From an uncultured Clostridiaceae bacterium (GTDB lineage: Bacteria > Bacillota > Clostridia > Lachnospirales > Lachnospiraceae): DNA of 50,773 nt. Below, one piece after another: positions 41,508 to 48,289 of this stretch (position 1 is its first letter; each line of letters begins with the position of its first letter). The translations under genes and the position numbers were made by a program. The stretch spans positions 1-50,773 of the forward strand of contig CATLIJ010000001.1 of NCBI GenBank assembly GCA_949948825.1, given 5' to 3'. The notes under the pieces were generated by a model, which was given only the letters and a program-made list of their open reading frames with translations, was not told the DNA's origin and did no database searches.

Positions 41508-41691
41508 GGTTCAACATAATTCCTGCTATCTTTATTAAAAAACACTGCAAGGGGGGCTACAAATACCTCACATGAACCATGGTTGGTGGAGCCATGTTGT
41601 AAATTTGGCCGCCAATCAGTTCAGCTCTCTGGCTATCCGGAAGGGAACAAATATCCTCGATTGTATAATGGTCCATTTTTACTAATGGCAT
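41508..41691 (-). pseudogene. Decayed second Uma2 gene
   Basis: From an ATG at 41691 the frame reads MPLVKMDHYTIEDICSLPDSQ then GGQIYNMAPP, nearly the same as the intact copy. It then jumps to VFVAPLAVFFNKDSRNYVEPDI in which about 20 family residues are missing, and ends. The C-terminal half with the catalytic segment is lost. Its start overlaps the end of the ImmA-type gene. Confidence 0.75.
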
Positions 41692-42163
41692 ATGAATCTT
41701 CCTTTTTGCGTTTTTCTGTTACTATTAAATGAGGTTCAAATTGGATTGCATATCCGTCTATTTCCGTATATGTTCCATATTTCTCACGGTAGTAGTCTAA
41801 GGCATCCTGTAAAAAGGATTCTGTAACCCCTAAATATTCCGCAAGTTCATAATTATTCTGACATTTCGCGTGGTATCCTTGGATAATACCAGATAGCCCA
41901 ATTTGTTTATCGTAGGCCCAAATCTTACCTGCGCGTTCCTGCTTCCGGTTTGCCGTATTTGATTGATCAAGAATATTGCCTGCTGCTGTGTGGTAGTGGT
42001 CAATTTCCTCTGCCAATACACACGCTTTTTCAGCTAAAGTGGGAATGTTCCGTCGTATAGCGATCCGTTTTCCTTTAATCCGGCCTTTGCATATCGGTAA
42101 ATTTTTCTCTTTTACGATTAATCCTGCCCTGTCTGCTTCTATCAATAAATCTTCGTAGCTCAA
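41633..42163 (-). CDS. ImmA/IrrE-type metallopeptidase
   Basis: A 176-residue protein similar to ImmA/IrrE phage metallopeptidases, which cleave the cognate repressor to trigger induction. The zinc-motif region reads AEEIDHYHTAAGNILDQ (normally EELGHYHT), so the Glu and both His are kept. NRKQERAGKIWAYDKQIGLSGI is a typical segment. The frame ends in the remains of a Uma2 gene, so the last residues (about 20) may be non-native. The repressor it could cleave is at 42991-43476, with a PIN toxin-antitoxin pair between. Confidence 0.85.
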   Translation of the reverse strand: MSYEDLLIEADRAGLIVKEKNLPICKGRIKGKRIAIRRNIPTLAEKACVLAEEIDHYHTAAGNILDQSNTANRKQERAGKIWAYDKQIGLSGIIQGYHAKCQNNYELAEYLGVTESFLQDALDYYREKYGTYTEIDGYAIQFEPHLIVTEKRKKEDSYAISKNGPLYNRGYLFPSG

Positions 42164-42334
42164 ATAGTATCACTCCTCAGATCAGGCATACATAAGGTGG
42201 CCTTTTGGTTCTGGAACATTAAGGCCCTTTCTATTGTTAGTTCAAACTACTCTTTGATAACGATCTCGGTATCTTTGCACTTCGGCGTCAATGTGGAATG
42301 TGGGAGTAGAGTGTTTTTGGTGTTCTTGTCTGTA

Positions 42335-42712
42335 TCAATCTAAATGCTTATTAAGTTTTTTGTCAAAGCTAAACACATTTTCTTTGTTAATCTTATGATA
42401 TGCAATCAGCAGACAGTCTACAAAGTCAAGGGAAATTGATGAATATATATCTATGGCCACTCTGACACATTTTTCTTCAGCACAGGAAATATCATCAAGC
42501 ATGGAATATATAAATGCCCGTATGCTGTTTTTGTCAATTTGATAAACTCTTTTTAATACATAAATGACTTCGGCAATGATTTCTGGCTTTGTATACACGT
42601 TGCCAGAAGAAACAAGCTCTCTAGCCTTTGATGACATTTCCAGACTGTCATTGAGCAGATACCGCAATATGACATTGGCATCAATCAATCGCATGTTTTT
42701 CGACCATTGCAT
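42335..42712 (-). CDS. PIN-domain toxin
   Basis: A 125-residue PIN ribonuclease, VapC-like. Acidic active-site residues appear as IDANVILRYL, KPEIIAEVIYVL, SLDFVDCLLIAY and FSFDKKLNKHL. It would cleave RNA when not bound by its antitoxin. The ATG at 42712 is behind AAGGAGG inside the 3' end of the preceding antitoxin gene (32-base overlap), typical for toxin-antitoxin pairs. Confidence 0.9.
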   Translation of the reverse strand: MQWSKNMRLIDANVILRYLLNDSLEMSSKARELVSSGNVYTKPEIIAEVIYVLKRVYQIDKNSIRAFIYSMLDDISCAEEKCVRVAIDIYSSISLDFVDCLLIAYHKINKENVFSFDKKLNKHLD

Positions 42713-42920
42713 CGGCGAATGCCTCCTTTTCCAAAGATATTAATGCTGGGTTGGCATATTTATGGGCAATACCGAATGCAGAAGTTTTCCCTGGTTTGTT
42801 TTCAAGAGTTTGTTGTCTATCTTCTTGAAATTTAATGAACTGCATGAAGGTACATACGGATTCAAGCCTGTTTTCGGGTATCGTCTGTAATAAATCCATA
42901 GCTTTTTGTAATGCTGACAT
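42681..42920 (-). CDS. Putative antitoxin of the PIN toxin
   Basis: A 79-residue protein with a helical start (MSALQKAMDLLQTIPENRLESVCTF) and an extended C-terminal tail (ISLEKEAFADAMVEKHA), like antitoxins that wrap around a PIN toxin. No clear ribbon-helix-helix or AbrB motif is visible. The assignment rests mainly on the overlap with the toxin gene. Confidence 0.75.
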   Translation of the reverse strand: MSALQKAMDLLQTIPENRLESVCTFMQFIKFQEDRQQTLENKPGKTSAFGIAHKYANPALISLEKEAFADAMVEKHAID

Positions 42921-42990
42921 AAAATATCCTCTCTTTCCATAAAGAATAATGTATTATCATTATCAGACGAATAAACGATCCGTTCATATT

Positions 42991-43476
42991 TTAAAAATTT
43001 TCGTCATCCATAATGTCTTCTTCCATTTGTTTCAGTTCTTCTGGGGCATTTACATAGCCGTCAGCGTGGGCTGCATTGAGAACTAAATAATCAGGGGGGG
43101 ATTCTTCAACCACAGGGATAGACTTTTGTTTCTGATTGACCATTTGGCAGCGGTCGTGTTCCTTGTCAAGAACTGTATCAACCATGTCTTTGCCATGGGG
43201 GTCGAGGCAGCGGTATTTGTTAATATGCTCAAATTCGGAAGACTTTAATTGGTGTGTGGAACACCTTTCTTTTTCTTCTGTTATTCCTAATAAATAATCT
43301 GTGGACACTTTAAAAAAATCAGACATCTGCTTTAAAAATGTATGCCCAGGTTCTCTTACATCTGTTTCATAATTTCTCAATGTAGTTTCTGGTATTCCGA
43401 TTTTTTCAGCGAAGCTCTTACGGGTATGAAACCCTTGCTCTTCTCTAAGTTGAGATATTCTATTTCCAAAAGTCAT
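42991..43476 (-). CDS. Phage repressor, XRE family
   Basis: A 161-residue HTH_3 repressor: RISQLREEQGFHTRKSFAEKIGIPETTLRNYETDVREPG in residues 5-45, then a linker and an acidic C-terminal region. No S24 peptidase core is present, so self-cleavage as in LexA/CI is not expected; the nearby ImmA-type peptidase could do it. AAGGAGG precedes the start at 43476. A perfect promoter and three operators lie upstream. Confidence 0.9.
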   Translation of the reverse strand: MTFGNRISQLREEQGFHTRKSFAEKIGIPETTLRNYETDVREPGHTFLKQMSDFFKVSTDYLLGITEEKERCSTHQLKSSEFEHINKYRCLDPHGKDMVDTVLDKEHDRCQMVNQKQKSIPVVEESPPDYLVLNAAHADGYVNAPEELKQMEEDIMDDENF

Positions 43477-43497
43477 GCAAGTACCTCCTTTAAGCCC

Positions 43498-43526
43498 ATT
43501 ATATGTAATATTTTTCATAATGTCAA
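43498..43526 (-). promoter_or_regulatory. Repressor promoter
   Basis: On the minus strand, TTGACA (43526-43521), 17 bases, TATAAT (43503-43498), a perfect consensus promoter. Confidence 0.9.
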
Positions 43527-43535
43527 CACCAAAAA

Positions 43536-43621
43536 GCTCAAAATGAGCAAAAAAAATCAAAATACTATTGATAAAAGCTCAAAACAGGATTATACTACAC
43601 TTATAAAAGCTCAAAATGAAC
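43536..43621. promoter_or_regulatory. Three operators of the lysogeny switch
   Basis: GCTCAAAATGAGC (43536-43548, palindromic), GCTCAAAACAGGA (43577-43589) and GCTCAAAATGAAC (43609-43621), each preceded by AAA. Start-to-start spacing is 41 and 32 bases, between the divergent repressor and cro-like genes. Confidence 0.75.
43568..43596 (+). promoter_or_regulatory. Early rightward promoter
   Basis: TTGATA (43568-43573), 17 bases, TATACT (43591-43596). The second operator lies in the spacer, so repressor binding should block it. Confidence 0.85.
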
Positions 43622-43637
43622 AGAAAAGAAGCGAAAA

Positions 43638-43856
43638 ATGCTCAGTAGTATCGAAACTGAAAGGGCGCGTAATGGGCTAACAAAAGAGGAGCTTGCCAAA
43701 AAGCTAGGAGTTACCATCAGGACCTATTATAATTGGATTAATGAAGAGACAGATATGCCAATTACAAAACTCGTGATGCTGTCTTGGTTATTCAACACAA
43801 ACATAGACTATCTTCTTCAGGGAATGTCTGGAGTTGCGTCAGACAAAGGGGCTTAG
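43638..43856 (+). CDS. Cro-like XRE family regulator
   Basis: A 72-residue single HTH domain: ARNGLTKEELAKKLGVTIRTYYNWINEETDMPITKLVMLSWLFN. It is transcribed away from the repressor across the shared operators, the position of a Cro protein. The start could also be a few codons downstream; no strong ribosome site precedes 43638. Confidence 0.85.
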   Translation: MLSSIETERARNGLTKEELAKKLGVTIRTYYNWINEETDMPITKLVMLSWLFNTNIDYLLQGMSGVASDKGA

Positions 43857-43888
43857 GAAGGAGGTGAAAGAGAACGGGCGAAAATGAT

Positions 43889-44038
43889 ATGAATGCTGTT
43901 TTTCGGGAGGAAAGAGAACTGCTCCACAAGCAGTTGCGGCTACTTGTAGAGCAGTCAGAAAATTGTACATCTACGGAATTATCAAAATTATCAGAACAAA
44001 TGATTGCTATTTATTCTGTTCTGACACCTGGATATTAG
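43889..44038 (+). CDS. Spo0E-like small protein
   Basis: A 49-residue protein, MNAVFREERELLHKQLRLLV then TELSKLSEQMIAIYSVL. The two-helix pattern resembles Spo0E-type phosphatases of Spo0A~P, whose motif is SQELD; here it is SEQMI, lacking the key Asp, so activity on Spo0A is doubtful. The ribosome site is weak (GGGCG). It follows the cro-like gene and may be an early phage gene. Confidence 0.5.
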   Translation: MNAVFREERELLHKQLRLLVEQSENCTSTELSKLSEQMIAIYSVLTPGY

Positions 44039-44165
44039 AAAAAATTTGGTTGTACAAATCTATTGTGATTTGAGGGATATCATAATTTTGTTTAAGGTTA
44101 GCTTGCTTAATTGTACCAGGGAGTGCTAATTTGACAAGTTCCAGAGAGATTTCTTCTTTTGACAT
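44007..44165 (-). CDS. Small protein of unknown function
   Basis: A 52-residue frame on the minus strand, MSKEEISLELVKLALPGTIK then DIPQITIDLYNQIFSNI, with AAAGGAAAA before the ATG. The composition is protein-like and resembles small phage proteins of the MSKEEIALELTKLA type. Its 3' end overlaps the Spo0E-like frame. Confidence 0.5.
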   Translation of the reverse strand: MSKEEISLELVKLALPGTIKQANLKQNYDIPQITIDLYNQIFSNIQVSEQNK

Positions 44166-44188
44166 TTGGTTTTCCTTTCTATAATGTC

Positions 44189-44220
44189 AAGCCCTAAATT
44201 ACTGATTTTTAGGCTTTTTT
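44189..44220 (+). terminator. Terminator of the early rightward transcript
   Basis: AAGCCCTAAA pairs with TTTAGGCTT with one unpaired C, followed by a T run. Confidence 0.65.
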
Positions 44221-44239
44221 CTTTAAATAGTTACCTCTT

Positions 44240-44702
44240 AAACAAGAACTAAAAGTGCATGACAGTCATTGTATCTTGTACTGAATAGTTAAATAAGGGT
44301 ATCGTTTATAAAGCGTCCTATTGTTTCGCTTTATAAAGGCTATAAATCCTCTGTTAACTATGATGGTGAACCTTCCGTGTCTAATGGTATCGCGTACCAA
44401 CTTCCTTCGTCCCACCTGTTCATGCACCGAGTGCCCGCTAAGCTTTCTAACAGGGTCCATGCCCTACGGAGAGAACTACTGTCGGCTACAGCTCTTGTTT
44501 CTATCCTGATCTTATTGACACACCCGTTCCGCAGGGTACGGATATCCCGTGGACGCTTGCCCTGCCTCACTTTGCTGGTCTTTATGATGATGCAGTGCTG
44601 CTGCACTCCATCGTTATCGGGTTTCTTTCCAGAACCCTGCCCGATTTCGGAATCATCCGGAACCCGGCAAGGCTCTGGAATCAATAATGCTATAAAAATG
44701 TC
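44240..44702 (-). other. Non-coding, structured end of the IS110 element (candidate guide RNA region)
   Basis: Between the transposase stop and the presumed left end. Frames across it are not convincing genes. On the transposase strand it holds several stems, e.g. GATGGAGTGC / GCACTGCATC around AGCA (near 44591-44613), GGGTT / AACCC and GCCGGG-type pairs. IS110/IS1111 elements carry a bridge/seek RNA in a non-coding end, so this is the best candidate. Confidence 0.5.
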
Positions 44703-46130
44703 TTACGCTGCAGCTGCTTCCTTCTTTTCCGGACGCTTGATGTCCATCAGCATCTTCTTCGGATCATAGACTGTTTCATTCTTCAGAATCGTGTAGATGA
44801 TTCTCAGAAGCTTGCAGGCTATAACAATTAATGACTGCATCTTTTTCAGCGGATTATCTGCCCGTGTCGTATAGTACATATGAAGTTCTTTGAATTCTTC
44901 CGCATGGGCCACCGCTGACTTTGCCGCCTGGAATAACCTGTATCTGAGCCTTTTTCGTCCTCTGTGACTGATCCTGGTTTCTCCTTTATGCTTTCCCGAG
45001 CTGCACGCTACAAGACCTAATCCGCTTAATTTTTGTATTTCCTTCACATCATCAAATCTCAAAATGTCTCCCAGCTCTGCAAGGATGCCGGAAAGTGTAT
45101 TTTCTCCGATTCCTGATATCTTCAGAATGTTACCGCTATGCGGTATTTCCTGGCATTTCTGGTTGATCTGATTCTCCAGGACGGTAAGATCTGCATCCAG
45201 TTCCAGGATTCTCTGAACAAACCACTTTACAGCTGTCTTGCCCGCAGCGGCCCCATCCCGAATCCCAACACTTGTTTTCGTATACCGCAAGATTTCTCCG
45301 GCTCTGCTGTAGCCACGTCCTCTGAGCTTAGCTTCATGCCAGATCTGTCTTATTCCATCTTCACCCAGAGATATCAGATCATCCGGGAATGGCGCCTCTT
45401 TCAGCAGTTCCAGACTGAATGCGCCATCGGCTTTTCCCAGCGTCTCTTTATACTCCGGGAGATAAATCTTCATCTCCCTGTGCAGTCGGTTGATCGAACG
45501 GATCCTGTCCTCATTCAGCTGGTCCCTGAACATCGACAGTCGGCGAAGTTCCGCATAGAGTTTTTCCGGAAGGTATGGCATCCCAAAGTTACCATCCTTG
45601 ACAAGATTTGCTATAAGTTTCGGATCTTTCGTGTCATCCTTCCGCTGGCTGTTATCTTCAACCTCCTTTGTCTGCTTCACAGCGTAAGGGTTTACCTGTA
45701 CAACACTGATTCCGTTTGATATCATCCATGTCGCAAGGCAGAACCAGTAATGGCCTGTCGGCTTTAAGCCCAGTACGATCTGGCTCTTGTTATGTTCAGC
45801 AGCTATTTTCACTGCCCACTCCTTTGCACTCTGGAATCCCTCTGAATCATTGTTAAATGGAAATGCGGACTTACTGAGTTCCCTTCCCCTGGTATCAATT
45901 GCTCTCATATAGTGTGTTTCACTGCCTACATCGCATCCTAAGATAAGCATGTCATCACTGATAAAGGAGAGATTTTTATTTTTATCAAACTTACTCTTGG
46001 TTTCCAGCTCATGCCAGGTTGAAGCCGTAAGGCTTTCTCTGATCACCTCCGCTTTCTTCAAAAGCTCCTGCTGTTCAAAAATATTTGCTGTTACTACTTG
46101 ATTTTTCTTCTTTGTCCCTTTAATATTCAT
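44703..46130 (-). CDS. IS110 family transposase (RuvC-like, DEDD)
   Basis: A 475-residue transposase. An N-terminal RuvC-like domain has LILGCDVGSETHYMRAID near residue 62 and RKDDTKDPKLIANL near 165 with the paired Asp residues. A coiled-coil region follows, then a Tnp2-like C-terminal domain, LSGLGLVACSSGKHKGETRISHRGRKRLRY, containing the catalytic Ser region. In the second RuvC motif relatives read MEPTGHYW; here it reads LKPTGHYW (codon at 45762-45764), replacing the catalytic Glu by Lys. The copy may be inactive. A hairpin upstream encloses its ribosome site. Confidence 0.93.
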   Translation of the reverse strand: MNIKGTKKKNQVVTANIFEQQELLKKAEVIRESLTASTWHELETKSKFDKNKNLSFISDDMLILGCDVGSETHYMRAIDTRGRELSKSAFPFNNDSEGFQSAKEWAVKIAAEHNKSQIVLGLKPTGHYWFCLATWMISNGISVVQVNPYAVKQTKEVEDNSQRKDDTKDPKLIANLVKDGNFGMPYLPEKLYAELRRLSMFRDQLNEDRIRSINRLHREMKIYLPEYKETLGKADGAFSLELLKEAPFPDDLISLGEDGIRQIWHEAKLRGRGYSRAGEILRYTKTSVGIRDGAAAGKTAVKWFVQRILELDADLTVLENQINQKCQEIPHSGNILKISGIGENTLSGILAELGDILRFDDVKEIQKLSGLGLVACSSGKHKGETRISHRGRKRLRYRLFQAAKSAVAHAEEFKELHMYYTTRADNPLKKMQSLIVIACKLLRIIYTILKNETVYDPKKMLMDIKRPEKKEAAAA

Positions 46131-46133
46131 TTT

Positions 46134-46207
46134 AGATACCTCTTGTATTCTTTAGATTTTTACCAACTGGCTGGTCAGTAATAATCTAAATTTACTTGAG
46201 GTATTTT
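46134..46207. other. Hairpin at the IS110 upstream end
   Basis: ATACCTC and TTTAGATT (46136-46158) pair with AATCTAAA and GAGGTAT (46182-46204). On the transposase strand the 3' arm holds AAGAGGT, the likely ribosome site of the transposase. On the plus strand a T run follows, so it may also stop transcription. Confidence 0.55.
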
Positions 46208-46255
46208 TTTGTGTCAATCTCTTGACCTATTTAAAGTATACAGGAAGGAGAAGCA

Positions 46256-46471
46256 GTGACTAAATATATGCGGTGGAATCTGGTGATAGCTCGTGGGATT
46301 GTGGTTAAAGCAGATTGGATTTTGCAGATGCTGGCAGCCGAAGAGCAGGAAGATTTTGAGAGTTCTCCAGGGGGACCGGAGCGCCAATTCGAGATGCAAA
46401 GGAACTTAAAAATGTTGGGAGAAGCGAGAAAATATCTGGATGGTGCAATGTCTGAGATAGATCGGATTTAG
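46256..46471 (+). CDS. Small phage protein of unknown function
   Basis: A 71-residue helical protein starting with GTG at 46256 behind AAGGAG. It has MRWNLVIARGIVVKADWILQML then EMQRNLKMLGEARKYLDGAMSEID. No recognised domain. It is the first of a row of small plus-strand phage genes right of the insertion sequence. Confidence 0.65.
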   Translation: MTKYMRWNLVIARGIVVKADWILQMLAAEEQEDFESSPGGPERQFEMQRNLKMLGEARKYLDGAMSEIDRI

Positions 46472-46486
46472 CAGAGGAGAGTGCAG

Positions 46487-46948
46487 ATGACAATACAGGA
46501 GGTTTTAGAGGCTGATTGGAATGTGGACAAATTAGATATTTCCGTCTGCCATGAGAAAACAGGCTGGAGGATAATGCGGTATTGTATTGGGAGGGATGTG
46601 TGGCCGTCAAAACAGGATCGGTTTATTCGGGAAACGGAAGCCGGGAGCCTGTACGGCGAAGGTGGACTCAATGTCCTTTACTGCAATCGAGTAATCCAGT
46701 TTTTGCAGTGTACGGATAAACCAAAAGGCTTACAGCTATGCGCCAGAGAAGTTTTGTTAAAGCAAATTCCAAAAGAGTTATTGGAACTGGCTGTTTACAG
46801 CATGTCTCCCTGGAGCTGTGGCGGAGCGGATTTTTTACATGGATATCGTTTTACCTGCTATGTGGATTCGTGGAATGGAATTTCAGGAGAAAAGGAGAAT
46901 TGGCATGAAAAAAGAATTGATTGGGCTTATCACAAGAATGTTATCTGA
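46487..46948 (+). CDS. Phage protein of unknown function
   Basis: A 153-residue protein with Cys and Trp in ISVCHEKTGWRIMRYCIGRDVW and a tail SMSPWSCGGADFLHGYRFTCYVDSWNG. No known domain. The ATG at 46487 follows GAGGAG; GTG at 46481 is possible. Its end overlaps the next gene by 44 bases. Confidence 0.65.
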   Translation: MTIQEVLEADWNVDKLDISVCHEKTGWRIMRYCIGRDVWPSKQDRFIRETEAGSLYGEGGLNVLYCNRVIQFLQCTDKPKGLQLCAREVLLKQIPKELLELAVYSMSPWSCGGADFLHGYRFTCYVDSWNGISGEKENWHEKRIDWAYHKNVI

Positions 46949-47204
46949 GCTCTCCCACAAGGCATTTGTGGAATACGTTGCGGATAATGACGATTTTAAA
47001 CGTTTGCTGAAAAATGATGAGTCATTAGAGCGGGAGTATTTGGCACTTGATTTGCGGGATGACCAAAGAGAGGTTATCGAAAAATTACTGCAGTCCCGGC
47101 TGGATGTTGAGCAGTGCAGTTTGCCGCTTATGTATGTGGCTGACTACATGAATGCACTTTTGGCTTTAAGCAAATTGGGATTCTTGGATAATTTCGATTC
47201 ATAA
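46905..47204 (+). CDS. Small helical phage protein (DUF6809-like?)
   Basis: A 99-residue acidic, all-helical protein: MKKELIGLITRMLSELSHKAF, DDQREVIEKLLQSRLDVEQC and a hydrophobic tail MYVADYMNALLALSKLGFL. It resembles the small DUF6809-type proteins of Clostridia phages, but I am not sure. AAAGGAG precedes the ATG at 46905; the frame upstream to 46818 overlaps the previous gene. Confidence 0.6.
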   Translation: MKKELIGLITRMLSELSHKAFVEYVADNDDFKRLLKNDESLEREYLALDLRDDQREVIEKLLQSRLDVEQCSLPLMYVADYMNALLALSKLGFLDNFDS

Positions 47205-47221
47205 AGAGGAGGAATAGGGAA

Positions 47222-47419
47222 ATGGATTATAAAAGAGCATTGGAGATAATCAAAAGGAAGACGTCCATACCGGAAGAAGGAGAAACATTTGACGACATAT
47301 CGGAGGCGTTTGATTTGGCCGCGGCAGCTATCGAAAATATTATCCTTGCGAAACCATGGAGTGTTTTGGACGTAGACGTGGATGGAGAAAGTAAAGAACT
47401 GGATCTAGGAGGGATTTAG
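47222..47419 (+). CDS. Small phage protein of unknown function
   Basis: A 65-residue acidic protein, MDYKRALEIIKRKTSIPEEGETFDDISEAFDLA..., starting after GGAGGAATAGGGAA. The last base of its stop codon is the first base of the next gene's GTG, so the two are coupled. Confidence 0.65.
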   Translation: MDYKRALEIIKRKTSIPEEGETFDDISEAFDLAAAAIENIILAKPWSVLDVDVDGESKELDLGGI

Positions 47420-47892
47420 TGAATCAGAGTATACTGGCTCAATATTGCAGCATGAAGAAAGAGATTAAGGATTTGCGGACCCGGATAAAAAAGCTGGACA
47501 AGTTCTTAGAGAATCCGCCGATTGTATCGGATACGGTAAAAGGGACTAGAAGAGACGGCACAATAGGCCCGATTAAAATTACGGGCATTCCGGAACCTAT
47601 GTATGAGAGAAAGCAGCGGCTTCGGGACCGGTACCTGCGGCTCTTGGAGGAAAAGGAGGCGGAGCTTTTAGAACTGGCCTGTCAGGCAGAAGAGTACATA
47701 CAGAGCATACCAAAGTCGGAGCTGCGGATTATGTTTCGGTTGTATTATATTGATGGACTCACGTGGGTGCAGGTAGTTCACCGGATGAATAGTATGTTTC
47801 CAAACAGGAGGATTAAGTATACAGAGGATAACAGCTGGAGAAGAAATCAGAGATTTTTTGAAAATGTCGGGTCATGTCGGGAGAAAATGTGA
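47419..47892 (+). CDS. ArpU/RinA-like late regulator
   Basis: A 157-residue protein: N-terminal coiled coil (SMKKEIKDLRTRIKKLDKFLE) and a C-terminal sigma-region-4-like helix-turn-helix (ELRIMFRLYYIDGLTWVQVVHRM, then SWRRNQRFFENVG). It is placed just before the terminase genes, as for ArpU/RinA-type regulators of late transcription. Starts with GTG overlapping the previous stop. Two ATGTCGGG repeats (47864-47871 and 47874-47881) at its 3' end are possible binding sites. Confidence 0.75.
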   Translation: MNQSILAQYCSMKKEIKDLRTRIKKLDKFLENPPIVSDTVKGTRRDGTIGPIKITGIPEPMYERKQRLRDRYLRLLEEKEAELLELACQAEEYIQSIPKSELRIMFRLYYIDGLTWVQVVHRMNSMFPNRRIKYTEDNSWRRNQRFFENVGSCREKM

Positions 47893-47898
47893 TATGCT
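47864..47898 (+). promoter_or_regulatory. Possible late promoter with direct repeats
   Basis: ATGTCGGG repeated 10 bases apart (same DNA face), then TATGCT (47893-47898) as a -10. There is no consensus -35, as expected for an activator-dependent promoter. Confidence 0.45.
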
Positions 47899-47904
47899 TT
47901 AGAC

Positions 47905-48097
47905 TGGACATATTGGAAGCGAATAGCAGCCTTTCATATTTCTTCGAAAATCCCCCTTTACGGCCGTTTGGTGCCATAGCCAGACGGCTGATTTGGAACT
48001 GACAGTATCTCCAAGCCAAAGACTGTCAACAACCTGGTTTCGGACTCTCCATCCAGACATTCCAGGTATAAGGCGCCTTAGCAATAGGGCGTCTTTT
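47905..48097 (+). ncRNA. Candidate structured leader/ncRNA between late regulator and cargo
   Basis: Non-coding. Three stems occur in order: GCCGT (47963-47967) / ACGGC (47984-47988), TGACAGT (48000-48006) / ACTGTCA (48022-48028), and a terminator AAGGCGCC (48070-48077) / GGCGTCTT (48088-48095) with a T run. The first stem shares CCGTTTGGTGC...AGACGG with the candidate RNA at 40373-40459. Confidence 0.4.
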
Positions 48098-48131
48098 GAT
48101 TGTAAAAAAAGTATTCATAGTTGATTGGTAC

Positions 48132-48160
48132 TTTACAAATGAGAACATATGTTCTATAAT
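48132..48160 (+). promoter_or_regulatory. SOS-type promoter of the cargo pair with LexA box
   Basis: TTTACA (48132-48137), 17 bases, TATAAT (48155-48160). The spacer contains GAACATATGTTC (48143-48154), a perfect match to the Gram-positive LexA consensus GAAC-N4-GTTC, directly touching the -10. Confidence 0.85.
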
Positions 48161-48248
48161 AGAATAAGGAATAGAGAGTTTAGTTACCGCATAACATAAT
48201 AGACAAAACTTGCTTGGTATATTTGGCAAGATTTTCCAGTACGGCATG

Positions 48249-48257
48249 TGCTATAAT
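48249..48257 (+). promoter_or_regulatory. Second (extended -10) promoter of the cargo pair
   Basis: TGC then TATAAT (48252-48257), 33 bases before the start codon, without a clear -35. A CTTGC / GCAAG hairpin (48209-48230) lies just upstream. Confidence 0.45.
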
Positions 48258-48289
48258 GTAAAAAAATGTCGGATTGGAGAGTGGGTTAC

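Larger units (their letters stand above)
44230..46204 (-). mobile_element. IS110-family insertion sequence
   Basis: Single DEDD transposase gene with a long (about 480-base) GC-richer non-coding region downstream and a short upstream region. Ends are not certain; TACCTC at 44232-44237 and GAGGTA at 46198-46203 are inverted and may be subterminal. No target duplication is expected for this family. Confidence 0.65.

Noticed and set aside
44358..44684. Minus-strand ORF of 108 residues downstream of the IS110 transposase
   Set aside because: No ribosome site, unusual composition and it covers stem-forming sequence of the IS end; better explained as non-coding.
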